Origin: JABDGM01 sp963738665
GTDB lineage: Bacteria; Planctomycetota; Planctomycetia; Pirellulales; Lacipirellulaceae
Assembly (NCBI GenBank): GCA_963738665.1
Contig: CAVTXL010000016.1
Span: forward strand, 434,001 to 498,000
Length of the DNA stretch: 64,000 nucleotides
Direction of reading: 5' to 3'
The notes beneath the pieces were generated by a model that saw only the letters and a program-made list of their open reading frames with translations, did not search any database and was not told where the DNA came from. The translations under genes and the position numbers were made by a program. This document shows, one piece after another, positions 44,535 to 54,708 of the stretch (its first letter is position 1; each line of letters begins with the position of its first letter).

Positions 44535-46906
44535 TCACGGGTTGCTAGTGACACTTTGCAGCGGCAAAGCCGACTGGGGCGGATCGGAAATCGCCGGGTC
44601 GCTTTTCCGCTGCCACTCGGCCGCGACGGCCAACTGCCCCAGGCACAAGCCGCCGTCGCCCGGCGGCACACGACTGTGGCGGAACACGCGAAAACCGCGC
44701 GTCAGAAGCTCGCTGGTCGCAGCGGTCGTGAGCCAGGCGTTCATGAACACGCCGCCGCTCAACACGACGGTGTTCAGGCCGGTTTGCTGTCGGATGCGGT
44801 CGCAAGCGGCCTCGATGATTGACACGATCGTCGCATGAAAACGCCGCGCGATGCGCTGCGCGTCGACGGCGATTCCCGCATCGGCCGCGGCTGCTCGAAT
44901 TAGTGGGCGCGTATCAATCACGTCCGGCAGTGCATGAGCAGCCGCGACCTCGATCGCGAACGGATAGGCTTCGATACCCGCACCCGCTTCGCCGGCCAGC
45001 CATTCAAGCTCAGCGGCTGCCTGGCCCTCGTAGCTCATCACATCACAAGCGCCGGCGATCGACGCGACCGCATCAAATAGACGCCCGGCGCTGGAGGTCA
45101 GCGGCGAATTCAGGCGCCGCGCAATCATCGCCGCCGCGGTCCGCAACTGCAAGTCCGTCAGGCGCGGCTTCAACGGGGATAGCTCGCAGCCGGCGTCCAA
45201 CAAGTGAGCTACGGCCATGCGCCAGGGCTCGACGGCCGCCCGTTCTCCGCCCGGCATGGCCACGTACCGCAGCCGCACGGCCCGGCGAAACGAGCGATAA
45301 TCGCCAACCAAAAACTCGCCACCCCAAACGACGGCCTCGTGCGTCACTTCGTCAATTCCGTACCCAGTGCCGTCCAACGTCACGCCAATCACGGGCTCGT
45401 TCAGTTCGTTTTCGGCCATGCAACTGGCCATGTGCGCGTGGTGGTGTTGCACGGCGAACGCTGCAATCGACTGCTGTGCGGCGCGGTCGGCGCGTATCGG
45501 GTCGAGGCGTAGTCAGGATGCAAATCGTGGACGAGGACCTCAGGCGAAACGCGGAACAACCGCTCATAGAGATCGATGTCCCGCTGAAACTGGCGATAGG
45601 CCGCGATGTGGTCGAGGTCGCCCACGTGATGGCTCACGGTTGCCTCGCTGCCGGCGGCCAGTCCAAACGTGCCTTTCAACTGACCGCCCACGGCCAAGAT
45701 CGGACGTCGGCACGCCATCGGCAGCCGAATCGGCCGAGGTGCATATCCGCGAGATCTCCGTATCGGTAATTCGGCGCCAGCGACGAGTCGCGTCACGGAA
45801 TCGTCGCAGCGGACGTGAATCGGCCGGTCGTTCGTCAAGAAAACATCGGCGATGTCGCTCAATCGCTGAACTGCGTCGTCGTCTAGATAAGCGATCGGCT
45901 CGTCGGATTGGTTGCCGCTGGTCATCACCAACGGCACACCAGCGACAGCGTCGAGAAGCAAATGATGCAGCGGCGTATACGGCAACATGACCCCGAGATA
46001 CGGATTGCGCGGCGCGACTGCGTCGCAAACGCTGTGCGCCGCGCAAGCATGTTTTCGCATCAGTACAATCGGCCGCTGAGGCGATTCCAGCAGCAATCGC
46101 TCACTTTGGCAAATGGCACACAGCCGCCCGGCGGCCTCGACGTCGCGGACCATCACGGCCAGCGGCTTCTCGTCGCGGCCTTTTCGCCGCCGCAGTTCCG
46201 CTACGGCGCGAGTGTTCGTGGCGTCACAGGCCAAGTGATAACCGCCGAGCCCTTTGATTGCACCGATGCGCCCCGCGAAAATATTCTTTGCAAATTCCCG
46301 TAGCGGATCGTGCGCTGGACTTCGCTGTCCGCCCTTGCGAACGAGGTCGAGCTGCGGTCCGCAAACGGGACAGGCAAGCGGCTGGGCGTGGAATCTTCGG
46401 TCGCCCGGATCGTGATATTCCCGTTGGCAATCGGCACACATGGGAAATCCAGCCATGGTCGTCCGAGGCCGGTCGTACGGCGCGCCCATCACAATGGTCA
46501 GCCGCGGACCGCAGTTCGTGCAATTAATAAACGGGTATCGAAATCGTCGATCGAGCGGGTCGAACAACTCCCGCAGACAATCCTCGCAGACCGCCACATC
46601 GGGCGAAATTCGGATCTCGGCGCCAGCCGCCTCGATGCTATCAATGATCCGAAACCTGCGCTCATTCCGAAGCGCGATGTGTCGCCATCTCAGATCCGCA
46701 ATCTCCGCCAGCGGCGGCAACTGGTGGCGCAGCTCTCGCATAAACAAATTAACTCGAGTTGCGTCCCCCTCAATCTCAATGTTCACCGAGCCGGAGTCAT
46801 TGCGAACAAAGCCGGCCAATCGGCACGTTTTTGCGAGGGTGTAAATGAATGGCCGAAAGCCGACGCCTTGGACAATGCCGTGCACCGTGATGGCCCGCCG
46901 CTCCAC
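44535..46906 (-). CDS. hypF: Carbamoyltransferase HypF (frameshifted)
   Basis: HypF transfers the carbamoyl group from carbamoyl phosphate to the HypE C-terminal Cys. About 790 residues after correction. The acylphosphatase-like N-terminus has HGIVQGVGFRPFIYTLA; zinc-finger-like pairs are CEDCLRELFDPLD ... CTNCGPR and CADCQREYHD ... CPVCG; the YrdC-like domain has GYHLACDATN and KPLAVMVRD. Near 45500 one base is missing and the frame changes to AAQQSIAAFAVQHHHAHMAS, then GVTLDGTGYGIDE, SSAGRLFDAVASIAGAC and LSGGVFMNAWLTT to the stop at 44535. It is the first gene of the hydrogenase block in transcription order. Confidence 0.92.
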
Positions 46907-47390
46907 GTCCGCCCTCTCCTAAAAAAATGATCGGAACTTGCACACGCAAATTATTCGCGCCACAATCAGCGGGCAGCCAGCCGCCGCCCGTCTACCTGGC
47001 AGCCTTGCGCAACGATCGAGGCAGTGGTCTGGGCCGCTGCCTGTTTATACCACGTACGATCGGGGCACGCCAAATCCGCAGTTGCGGACTCGCCAACGCC
47101 GATTGTGCATAGGCGTTAGTGCGTTTTGCAATTCCCGTCGTGGCGGCGTCTCGCCCGCACGGCCCTCCGCGGCGGGACCAGCGAAACCCATAAGCGGCCG
47201 TTAATGCGGCGGCGCCCGATGCGCAGCAAATCTCAGGCCGTCAAAGTCGCACCGCGGCGCGGGGCCGCAATACCTTTCAAAATCAGAGGTGCTCCAACAG
47301 CGGCTCGCGCAAACAGAGCGCCGAGGCACCAATCTGGTCGAACGCGGCGCGGCAAAACGGCGGCGCTCGCCACGCCGGTCATTCTCCCGC
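46907..47390. other. Intergenic region upstream of hypF
   Basis: No gene is supported in either direction. It should hold the promoter for the minus-strand hydrogenase block, but I see no convincing -35/-10, sigma-54 or operator sequence. Base composition is GC-rich without clear palindromes. Confidence 0.4.
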
Positions 47391-48111
47391 TTATCGCGGC
47401 ATGCGGCAATCCACAAACGCCGGGCTGTCGACAAGCTCCCAGCCGTTGCCTTGATTCCACGGGCCAGTTTCGCGCGAGCCCAGCTCCCCGTCGCCGGTCG
47501 AATCGTTGAAGAACTTGTTGACCCACTGGTCTTCGATCGGCATTTCGCCGATTTCGAGCGGCCCTTTATCCAACGACTCTATGCGATCCCAAACGCCTTC
47601 ATGTGCGTAATCTCACGCGTCATGAGAAACTTCAGCGCATCGATCGTGCCTGGATCGTCCGTGTATTTCAGCAGTCGCTCGTAGGTGATCTTCGCGCGGG
47701 CCTCGGCCGCAATGTTGTTCCGCAAATCGACTTCCAACCGGCCGCTGATTTTCAGGTAGTCGGCCGTCCATGGGTTTCCTTCCGAGTTGTTCAGCGAGAC
47801 GCCGCCGCCACCGACGATGGCAATCAGCGGATCAGCTTCGACGGCGCTTCGATGGCCGTTCTTCAGCGGCTTGAGGTGCATCCGCGCCAGGCTGCCGATG
47901 ATTTCCAAGTGGCTGAGCTCTTCCGTCCCAATGTCCATCAGCAAATCTTTGCGCTTGGGGTCGTCGCAGTTGATGCCTTGGATCGAGTACTGCAGGGCTG
48001 CCGCCAGCTCGCCGTTGGCGCCGCCAAATTGCTCGAGCAGCATCTTGCCGAAGGCCGGAGCCGGCTCGCTGATGTTGACGGTATACGTTAACTTCTTGAC
48101 GTGGTGTACAT
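47391..48111 (-). CDS. Manganese catalase (two frameshifts)
   Basis: A dimanganese catalase that disproportionates hydrogen peroxide. The start at 48111 (GGAGAGGCA just before the ATG) gives MYHHVKKLTYTVNISEPAPA after adding one C near 48105; the main frame then reads LLEQFGGANGELAAALQYS, MDIGTEELSHLEIIGSLARM (Glu-Glu-x-x-His metal motif) and ARAKITYERLLKYTDDPGT, MTREITHMKAFGIA (second Glu/His set). One base is missing near 47578, after which the C-terminal segment LDKGPLEIGEMPIEDQWVNK and GDGELGSRETGPWNQG follows. About 240 residues in total. The metal ligands are intact. Confidence 0.88.
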
Positions 48112-48602
48112 TGCCTCTCCTTTGCGCAAGTTACATTCTAGGTGGCTGCGGCCGAACCACGACACCACGGCTTGCTCGGCGGGACCCGAGCCGGTTCGGA
48201 CGGGGGTTCAATCAAATCCTCCCCCATGGATGCTGCGCTGACTGCGCCGCGCCCAGTGGCCGAACAACTCACGTACCGCGAGACCGAACTGAAGATGAAC
48301 GTTTACCCACCGGATGCCTCGCATTTTGCATCCGCAAACGTCTCGGCGGCCGCATCGACGGCGAGTCAAGATCGATCCGCGGCAACGATTCTCGACCAGA
48401 TCGCTCAGCCCCTCGCGCGCAGCGCGAGTTGCAGCCCGTGTGTGGGCGATGGTCGCGCAAACCGACTGGCCCCCCAGCGCTGGTGGCATCAAAAACAACT
48501 TCCCGCCAGCTTCCGGGCATCGGGGCGGAACAAAACTTGCTCGACTCACCCGGAGTAATCGGACTTGCGTTCGCGGTGTTGGTCCTGTGGGAGAAGCGGT
48601 GC
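48112..48602. other. Intergenic stretch without a supported gene
   Basis: Frames here lack recognisable features. The divergent gap between the catalase (minus) and the pyrophosphatase (plus) is large enough for two promoters; none is clear by eye. Confidence 0.4.
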
Positions 48603-49178
48603 GTGGCCGGTCGAAAGAAGAAAGCGAAGAAGAAAAAGAGCGGAAACGCTGTAGCGAAGGCAAGTTCGCCGCTGGGTCGTATTGCGCCTCTCGCCGGTCT
48701 CGAAACGGTCAACGTCATCGTCGAAACGCCCAAAAGTAAGCGAAATAAGTTTTGCTTTGATGAAAAAGCTGGCGTCTTCCGCCTGGGCAAGGTGCTTCCG
48801 GCCGGCGCCGCGTTTCCTTACGACTTCGGTTTCGTTCCAGGCACGCGGGCGGAAGATGGCGACCCGCTCGATGTATTGCTGCTGATGGACGAATCAGCGT
48901 TCCCCGGCTGCGTGGTCGAGGCGCGACCAATCGGAGTCATCGAGGCGGAGCAGAAAGAGAACGGGAGATTTATCCGAAACGATCGCGTCGTCGCGGTCGC
49001 CCAAGAGTCGCATGTTCACAGCAATCTCAAGTCTCTCGCCGATCTGAACCAGGATTTAATCAAGGAATTGGAACACTTCTTTCAGTCGTACCAAGATTGC
49101 CTGGGAAAAGAATTCAGAGTCCTTGGCGCACGCGGTCCGCAGAAAGCTAGGAAAGCAATTGAAAATGCAATCCAATAG
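48603..49178 (+). CDS. ppa: Inorganic pyrophosphatase, family I
   Basis: About 191 residues from the GTG at 48603, preceded by GGGAG. The N-terminus has a Lys-rich run (GRKKKAKKKKS). The family I pattern is present: VNVIVETPKSKRNKFCFDE, GKVLPAGAAFPYDFGFVPGT and DGDPLDVLLLMDESAFPG (the DxDPxD metal site), with ENGRFIRNDRVVAVAQ further on. It hydrolyses pyrophosphate to drive biosynthesis. The reading frame is open far upstream of the GTG, but that part has no homology to the family. Confidence 0.85.
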   Translation: MAGRKKKAKKKKSGNAVAKASSPLGRIAPLAGLETVNVIVETPKSKRNKFCFDEKAGVFRLGKVLPAGAAFPYDFGFVPGTRAEDGDPLDVLLLMDESAFPGCVVEARPIGVIEAEQKENGRFIRNDRVVAVAQESHVHSNLKSLADLNQDLIKELEHFFQSYQDCLGKEFRVLGARGPQKARKAIENAIQ

Positions 49179-49422
49179 CCGAGCGTAGCGTAGCGCGTCG
49201 CTTGCGCTTCACCAATCGTATTGACTAGCTTTGGGGCGGACCCTTCGGATGAGCAAACAAGCCGAAAAGCCGAGCAAAAAATGCCGCCGCAAACCCAGGA
49301 ACAGCCCGGCCTGGAATCGAAGATGCGTCCCCGCCCGGAGTTCGAGGCTCCGAAATACAGACCGGGCGGAAAGCTTGAGGGCCAGGTGGCGCTGATCACG
49401 GGCGGCGACTCGGGCATCGGCC

Positions 49423-49584
49423 GCCCCCTGCCCCCTCCAAGAGCCGCTTCTTCCAGGCCGTGATCTGGCCCGCGTGGACTCCAAACTCGGCCGCCAACTG
49501 GGCCGTCGTCTTCTCGCCACGACAGGCCGCCAACGCCACCTTCGCCTTGAACGCCCCACCAAAACTCCGTCGCTTCCGAGCCAT
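49423..49584 (-). pseudogene. Truncated IS3-family OrfA transposase
   Basis: MARKRRSFGGAFKAKVALAA, CRGEKTTAQLAAEFGVHAGQ and ITAWKKRLLEGA is the helix-turn-helix start of an IS3 OrfA. The downstream leucine-zipper region and OrfB are absent, and the frame runs into the dehydrogenase remnant. Confidence 0.8.
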
Positions 49585-49665
49585 CCTCCAGGCCTCCTGA
49601 CAGGTTACCCCCGCAGCGGGGATTTTATACCTTATCAGCGCGCCCAGTTCTTGGGGTCCACCTCA
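49426..49665 (-). mobile_element. 5' fragment of an IS3-family element
   Basis: The right edge at 49665 is an IS3-type terminus when read on the minus strand: TGAGGTGGACCCCAAGAACT. About 80 bp later OrfA begins with the ATG at 49584 after AGGAGGCCTGGAGG. The element is cut inside OrfA at about residue 52, where it meets dehydrogenase sequence. The left end, OrfB and the right inverted repeat are missing. Confidence 0.75.
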
Positions 49666-49962
49666 CTGCATCGCCCCGGGCCCATCTGGACCGTGCTTCA
49701 GCCGGTCTCCAAATCGGCCCAGGAAGTCGCCGAGCACGGAATCGAAACGCCCATGGCGCGCCCGGGCCAACCCGAGGAAGTGGCGCCCGCCTTCGTGTTC
49801 TTCGCTTCCAACGCCGATTCGAGCTACATCACGGGCGAGGTGCTTACTCTGCTCGGCGGTTAAACCACAGCCGCGTAGTCGGCAAATCTCCCAGTGCGAC
49901 AAAATGCCGATGCACTGCGGCACTCGCGGTTGTGCCGTCAGTGCGTTGCGTTGCCGTTGCAG

Positions 49963-52269
49963 TCATGGTTTCGCGCATTGATCAACTCGGGCCTCCACAC
50001 CATCCAGCGATGCGTGCCGCTGGCAAGGCAACAGCGATCTTAGCAGAGCGATCGAGTGTCGGACTTTGTCGAGGATGGCTGCGTGTCCGCGCCCGTAGTG
50101 CAAGACGTCGTCAAATGCAGTACCCAGGCTCGATTCGAACGTGCACGGCTTGGCAATGAAGTGAACGCAGCCCGATCCGGTGCGCAGCGGGTCGGCTGGC
50201 CGGCGCCGGCCCAAGGCCAGCAGGATTTGTGTCAGCCGGTCAATACAATGCTTCGCGGTGGTCGGGTCGTTAATGCCGGGCGACAAAGCCTTCACGGCCA
50301 TGTCGCTGATCTCCAATAGAAAGTATTCCAGGTCCTGGTCGGGCGAGCGCTGCGGGCCGACGACGAATGCAGCTTGCACCTGACGGTAGACCGCGTCGTC
50401 AACCGGCTCATCACACCAAATGAGGGCGACCGGCTGGCCCGGTAACAGAAACGCCCCGATGGGCTCCTTCATCTCGATGCGCAGCTCTTGACCCGTGCCT
50501 AGCTTGAAAAGTGAATCCTCGTCAACGCCTTGCAGATAGCCGGCGCGGTCGGCGGTCACCGACTGCGGCTGTCGACCAGCAATGTCGTGGAGCGGAGGCA
50601 CATCCACCTCAGGTTCGCCGACGTCGCGCGGGAAATGGCGTTCGACTTGTTCGAGCGCTTCGTCCATGATTTTTTCCAAAAGGGCGGCGGCCTGGATCGA
50701 GCGAGCGAGGTGGTGGATGAAATGGATCAAAAAGCCGATGCTGACGAGTGACAGCAAGATTGCCAGCGAAACCGCCATTTGCGGTACGAATGGCTCGCCC
50801 TCGTCCGTGGAGCGCACGACCCGTAGCACCAATAACGTGTAGGTGAACGTCGCGATAAACACGCCCAACACGTATTGATTCGATCGATCCGCCATGAAAT
50901 TCCGCAAAATGCGGGGCGTGAATTGGCTGCTGGCCAGTTGCAGCGCGACGATCGTGACGGAAAACACCACGCCTGTTACCGTGATCAGACTGCCGGCAAT
51001 CGTGCTGAGCACGGCGCGGGCACCGTCGACGCTGCCGCCAATCAGCCAATAGCCATTGCCCAGATCGATCGCATAGCTCGACTCTAGTTGGACGAGCCCA
51101 AATGCAAGGACGGCAGCGATCAGCGTCAACACGGCCGGGATGAGCCAGAGGCTATCGCGGGCGTCGGTCCACAGCGTTTTGAGTCGAACGAGCATCGATT
51201 TGGCAGTTACCTGTGCATGCGCGGCTGCGCGATTGTTTGCCGCCGGGCGATCGTCCCGCGGCGACGGAAAGGGTGTCGGCGTGTTGTCGCGAGCGTCGCT
51301 GGCAATGTGCAGTGCCGGGAGCCCGACGATAGCGAACGTGGAGGATGCCACGCTGATTCCTGCATCGCGCAGCGCTCGCAGAATGTCGCGGCTCATCTTA
51401 TCCTTCGTTTCACGAATTCTCCATTGTTCGGCCACAAACCGCACGCTCAACTCGATCCAGCTATCCGTCAGGCGATAATACACGCGCGGCCGTACGCCGG
51501 CATCGTTCATGAAATAACGCCGCTGCATTTCGCGCAGCGCCTCGGCTCCCATTTGTTCGGCTTGAACCGTGTGCCGCTGCGCGACCTCCGCGAGAATCGA
51601 CTCCGCGCGTCCCGCGTCGGCGTCGAACGAAATCGGAACCGCCAGTTCCTCCCAGAGATAAGGAAAATCTCGCGTGTAGTTATAGACCGGCTCGTCGAAG
51701 ACTTTGACATTGGGCACGGTCACAACTCGCCCCGAGTACTGCCGGCCGCGAACCCACATGGCCGGGTCGGCGTTTTGCACGGCGGGCGGCTGACCCATCT
51801 CCATGATCGTCGTTTGGATGAAACCCAGGGCGATGACGTCGCCGCGCACGCCGCCCATGGTAATGCGGTCGCCAACATTGAAGGTATTGCCGCGGAGGAT
51901 GACCAAGTAACCAGCGACCGAGAGCACCACTCGTTGCAAGGCAAAGGCCAACCCCGCCGTCACGAGTCCGAGCGCAGTGGCCAGGCGGGTGGGGTCGTCA
52001 AACCATACGGAAAGCATTCCCAGCACGAGGACAATCGCCATGGAAAGCTGAACGCCCTGCCTTGCCCAGAATTGAACCCGGGCGTTGGCTCGTTTTCTCA
52101 ACGTGATCCGCAGCAGCGATCTCAGCGCGCGGCCAGCGAGCAGCACGATCACGATGAAGGCCATGGTGAACAACAGCTTGGCGCCGTTTTCGGCGTTCAT
52201 ACCCACGAGCTTGACCCCGCCGATCTCGACTGCGCGATTGGGCCCGACAAGTTGGATGAAGTCGTCCAT
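49963..52269 (-). CDS. Fusion of MscS-type mechanosensitive channel and DUF2254 membrane protein
   Basis: A 768-residue protein. The N-terminal half (about 1-330) is MscS-like: helices including LFTMAFIVIVLLAGRALRSL, the pore helix TAGLAFALQRVVLSVAGYLV and the beta domain with GNTFNVGDRITMGGVRGDVI. A linker (TPTPFPSPRDDRPAANNRAA) leads to a DUF2254 half from about 365 (MLVRLKTLWTDARDSLWLIP), with GSLITVTGVVFSVTIVALQL, SQFTPRILRNFMADRSNQYV and LSPGINDPTTAKHCIDRL. No stop separates the halves. A fragment of a paralogous DUF2254 starting at the same Met lies at 25261, so a separate translation start at that Met is also possible. Confidence 0.8.
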   Translation of the reverse strand: MDDFIQLVGPNRAVEIGGVKLVGMNAENGAKLLFTMAFIVIVLLAGRALRSLLRITLRKRANARVQFWARQGVQLSMAIVLVLGMLSVWFDDPTRLATALGLVTAGLAFALQRVVLSVAGYLVILRGNTFNVGDRITMGGVRGDVIALGFIQTTIMEMGQPPAVQNADPAMWVRGRQYSGRVVTVPNVKVFDEPVYNYTRDFPYLWEELAVPISFDADAGRAESILAEVAQRHTVQAEQMGAEALREMQRRYFMNDAGVRPRVYYRLTDSWIELSVRFVAEQWRIRETKDKMSRDILRALRDAGISVASSTFAIVGLPALHIASDARDNTPTPFPSPRDDRPAANNRAAAHAQVTAKSMLVRLKTLWTDARDSLWLIPAVLTLIAAVLAFGLVQLESSYAIDLGNGYWLIGGSVDGARAVLSTIAGSLITVTGVVFSVTIVALQLASSQFTPRILRNFMADRSNQYVLGVFIATFTYTLLVLRVVRSTDEGEPFVPQMAVSLAILLSLVSIGFLIHFIHHLARSIQAAALLEKIMDEALEQVERHFPRDVGEPEVDVPPLHDIAGRQPQSVTADRAGYLQGVDEDSLFKLGTGQELRIEMKEPIGAFLLPGQPVALIWCDEPVDDAVYRQVQAAFVVGPQRSPDQDLEYFLLEISDMAVKALSPGINDPTTAKHCIDRLTQILLALGRRRPADPLRTGSGCVHFIAKPCTFESSLGTAFDDVLHYGRGHAAILDKVRHSIALLRSLLPCQRHASLDGVEARVDQCAKP

Positions 52270-52815
52270 GGGATCAACGGATGCGATCAGGGGCAGACGA
52301 TTGACGGTTGTTGCTGACCTGCGTTCATCGTCGAATCAGCGACGTTCCGCTAAGATTCCGCGTGCTGCGGAACCAGGTTGATTGGGGGTCAAACAGTCCT
52401 GTAGCAATTCGTGCGCCGACGAAAAGTCGGGGACCGTCGCGCCACCGGCTCAGGCCTCTGCTCGTGTGCGCCGCCGACGAACTCTCCACCATCTACCAGT
52501 CGCTCGGGCAATTGTGTCGTTATCGCACCAGGTGTTCCTTGGCGACGCCGCTTTCTGAAACACTGAGCACAGACGTACCGGCAAAAAAAGGGGGAGGGTG
52601 AAACGCTGGCACAAAGACATGCCGTCAATGCGACTCGACTGGTCAGATGCCGGTGGAGCGTGGCAGACACTTGCCAGGTCGACCCGTGGTGCGGGCTGAA
52701 ATCGGCCTGCGTGTTTTTGTGAGAATTTGGATTACGGAACGCAGCTTGCACCTAACTCGTCGGGGTACATATCGACGATCTAATTAGCGCACCGATAGGG
52801 TGCAGGAGGAGTGAG
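52270..52815. other. Intergenic stretch without a supported gene
   Basis: Frames are short and without features. AAAAAAAGGGGGAGGGTGAA near 52585 is an A/G tract. A strong ribosome binding site GCAGGAGGAGTGAG ends the region before the ATG at 52816. Confidence 0.4.
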
Positions 52816-53532
52816 ATGGCTGTAGTCGAAAGTCCACGCGGGGGCGAAGCGCGATTTGGCGCGAATCGGGCCGAACGATCGAGTGGCAGCTCGTCGGAAG
52901 AAAGGGCGTCGGGCAGGATCGTCGGAACCGCTTTTTCGCTCGACGCAGTTGCGGCGGCCGCGACGGTGGTGCTGGCGATTTTGGGACTGGCTGGCATGTA
53001 TGTAAACTATATGACACCGATCGCGGTCATTACGATTGCCAGCGCGATGCTGATCAAAAGCGGTGGCGTCGCAGCCCGCTACCATCAGCTCGTCCGCGAA
53101 ACGGGACGCGGCGTCGGCCCCTCCCTCGAGCTGGCAAGCGGTATGTCGGCCGAAATGCTGGCCGGCGCAGCGGGCATCGCCCTGGGTGTCCTGGCGCTGA
53201 TCGGCATCCTGCCGATCACGTTGACGGCGATTTCGGTCATCGTCTTTGGCGGAGGTCTGCTGTTGGGCGGCGGCGAAACGTTCCGCGTCAGTCACTTGGG
53301 CCCGGTGAACAATAGCCGCGAGGACACCGCGGAACACGTTGCCAGATTGACGGCCGAATCGGCTGCCGGCGGCGAGTCGCTGGTTGGTATCGGGGCCGTT
53401 GTGCTCGGCATTTTGGCGCTTACGGGGACTCAGCCGATGATGTTAACGCTGGTGGCTCTGCTGGCACTGGGAGGCGCGATGCTGCTAAGCGGAGCATCGG
53501 TTGCAACCCGTTTGTTCGCGGCGACACGCTGA
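52816..53532 (+). CDS. Membrane protein with three internal repeats
   Basis: A 238-residue protein after a strong ribosome binding site. A hydrophilic N-terminus of about 38 residues is followed by three copies of a helix pair: AAATVVLAILGLAGMYVNYM ... AVITIASAMLIKSG; GAAGIALGVLALIGILPITL ... AISVIVFGGGLLLGG; GIGAVVLGILALTGTQPMML ... LVALLALGGAMLLSG. Each repeat has G-x-VLxxLxLxG then a second helix ending in GG-x-LLxxG. Family unknown. The copies suggest an evolved pseudo-trimer of two-helix units. Confidence 0.65.
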   Translation: MAVVESPRGGEARFGANRAERSSGSSSEERASGRIVGTAFSLDAVAAAATVVLAILGLAGMYVNYMTPIAVITIASAMLIKSGGVAARYHQLVRETGRGVGPSLELASGMSAEMLAGAAGIALGVLALIGILPITLTAISVIVFGGGLLLGGGETFRVSHLGPVNNSREDTAEHVARLTAESAAGGESLVGIGAVVLGILALTGTQPMMLTLVALLALGGAMLLSGASVATRLFAATR

Positions 53533-53752
53533 AGCGTGCGCATGCGGTGCGCCAAATGGATGGTGGCTGATGATCGTGCAACCAGACCCGCAACGTTGAT
53601 AATAATGGACGTCGCCCCCGGCGCGGCCAAACATCGATTGCGTCCAGCGTCGGGTGGCAGGGTTGATCTCGCTCTGCGAGGATTGCTCCGCCCTGCTCCC
53701 GACGCTATTTTTTTGCATCGACAGGTCAGCACGACTCGGGCGAGGAGACAAA

Positions 53753-54511
53753 ATGATGCATGCTTCGAGCCTGCACTACTTCCCGTTGGCGTGGCCATTT
53801 CTGGTGGCGCTCTTCTGCTTGTTTGTCTTGGTCGTGGCCCTAGTGGAGTTTCACATCCTGGGCCGCGTATTCCGCCGTATTGGGATCCCGCCCCGTTACG
53901 TGTTGGCAGTGCTATTGTGCACGTTGCTGGGCAGCGCGATCAACATTCCGGTCGCCGAATTGCAGCCGGAAACGATGGTCACCAATCACGTGGTCGATTT
54001 CTTTGGAGTGCGCTATGTAATTCCCGTTATTCGCGAATCGCCGGGTACCATAATCGCAGTAAATGTGGGCGGCGGAGTCGTGCCGACGATCGTTTCTCTC
54101 TATCTGTTGATGCGGAACCGGTTTTATGTTCGGGGCATTGGCGCTGTGGCGATCGTCGCGCTTGTCGTGCACCAGCTTGCCTATCCGGTGCGAGGAATGG
54201 GGATCGGCGTGCCGATGTTTTTGCCGCCGCTGGTGGCGGCGCTCGCCGCGATGGCTTTGTCTTGGAAGAACGCGCCGCCGCTGGCCTACGTGGCCGGAAG
54301 TCTAGGCACTCTCATTGGCGCCGATTTGCTGAATCTCGACAAGATTCAGGGCCTTGGGGCACCGATCGCGTCCATCGGCGGCGCCGGGACGTTTGACGGC
54401 ATCTTTTTGGCCGGCGTGCTGGCCGTGCTGCTCTCTCCCATTGCAAGGACGCCCGGGCCGGCTCTTGGGGACGCCAGCCCGGTCGCCGCAGCGGCGGACG
54501 TCCCCGCCTGA
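53753..54511 (+). CDS. DUF1614 family membrane protein
   Basis: About 252 residues from the ATG at 53753, which has GAGGAGA just upstream (the frame is open from 53654). Six or seven helices; family-like segments are LLCTLLGSAINIPVAELQ, NVGGGVVPTIVSLYLLM and LGAPIASIGGAGTFDGIFLAG. DUF1614 proteins are integral membrane proteins of unknown function. The C-terminal tail is Ala/Pro-rich. Confidence 0.75.
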   Translation: MMHASSLHYFPLAWPFLVALFCLFVLVVALVEFHILGRVFRRIGIPPRYVLAVLLCTLLGSAINIPVAELQPETMVTNHVVDFFGVRYVIPVIRESPGTIIAVNVGGGVVPTIVSLYLLMRNRFYVRGIGAVAIVALVVHQLAYPVRGMGIGVPMFLPPLVAALAAMALSWKNAPPLAYVAGSLGTLIGADLLNLDKIQGLGAPIASIGGAGTFDGIFLAGVLAVLLSPIARTPGPALGDASPVAAAADVPA

Positions 54512-54708
54512 GGCTGCTCGTGCCGCAACCCACCTCTGACCAGCGGCCGGACGATTCTTCGCGGCGGATCAAGCGCGGGACGGCACGCGCCGCGATCTGC
54601 CTGGAGCCCCGAGAGCATAATGTGGTGAATCGGCGCGAGATGTGCTGTGCTGGCCGGTGTCGTTACGCACGTCCTATTCAAGCGACTTCACCAAGAAAGG
54701 AATTAAAA

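Larger units (their letters stand above)
49281..49863 (+). pseudogene. Short-chain dehydrogenase, disrupted by an IS3-family fragment
   Basis: The N-terminal part (PPQTQEQPGLESKMRPRPEF, KYRPGGKLEGQVALITGGD and SGIGR, the cofactor-binding Gly motif) ends at about 49425. The C-terminal part (HRPGPIWTVLQPVSKS, ETPMARPGQPEEVAPAFVFF, SSYITGEVLTLLGG) resumes at about 49666. The centre with the Ser-Tyr-Lys active site is gone, replaced by about 240 bp of an insertion sequence. It resembles YghA/glucose-dehydrogenase-like SDRs with a proline-rich N-terminus. It cannot be functional. Confidence 0.8.
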
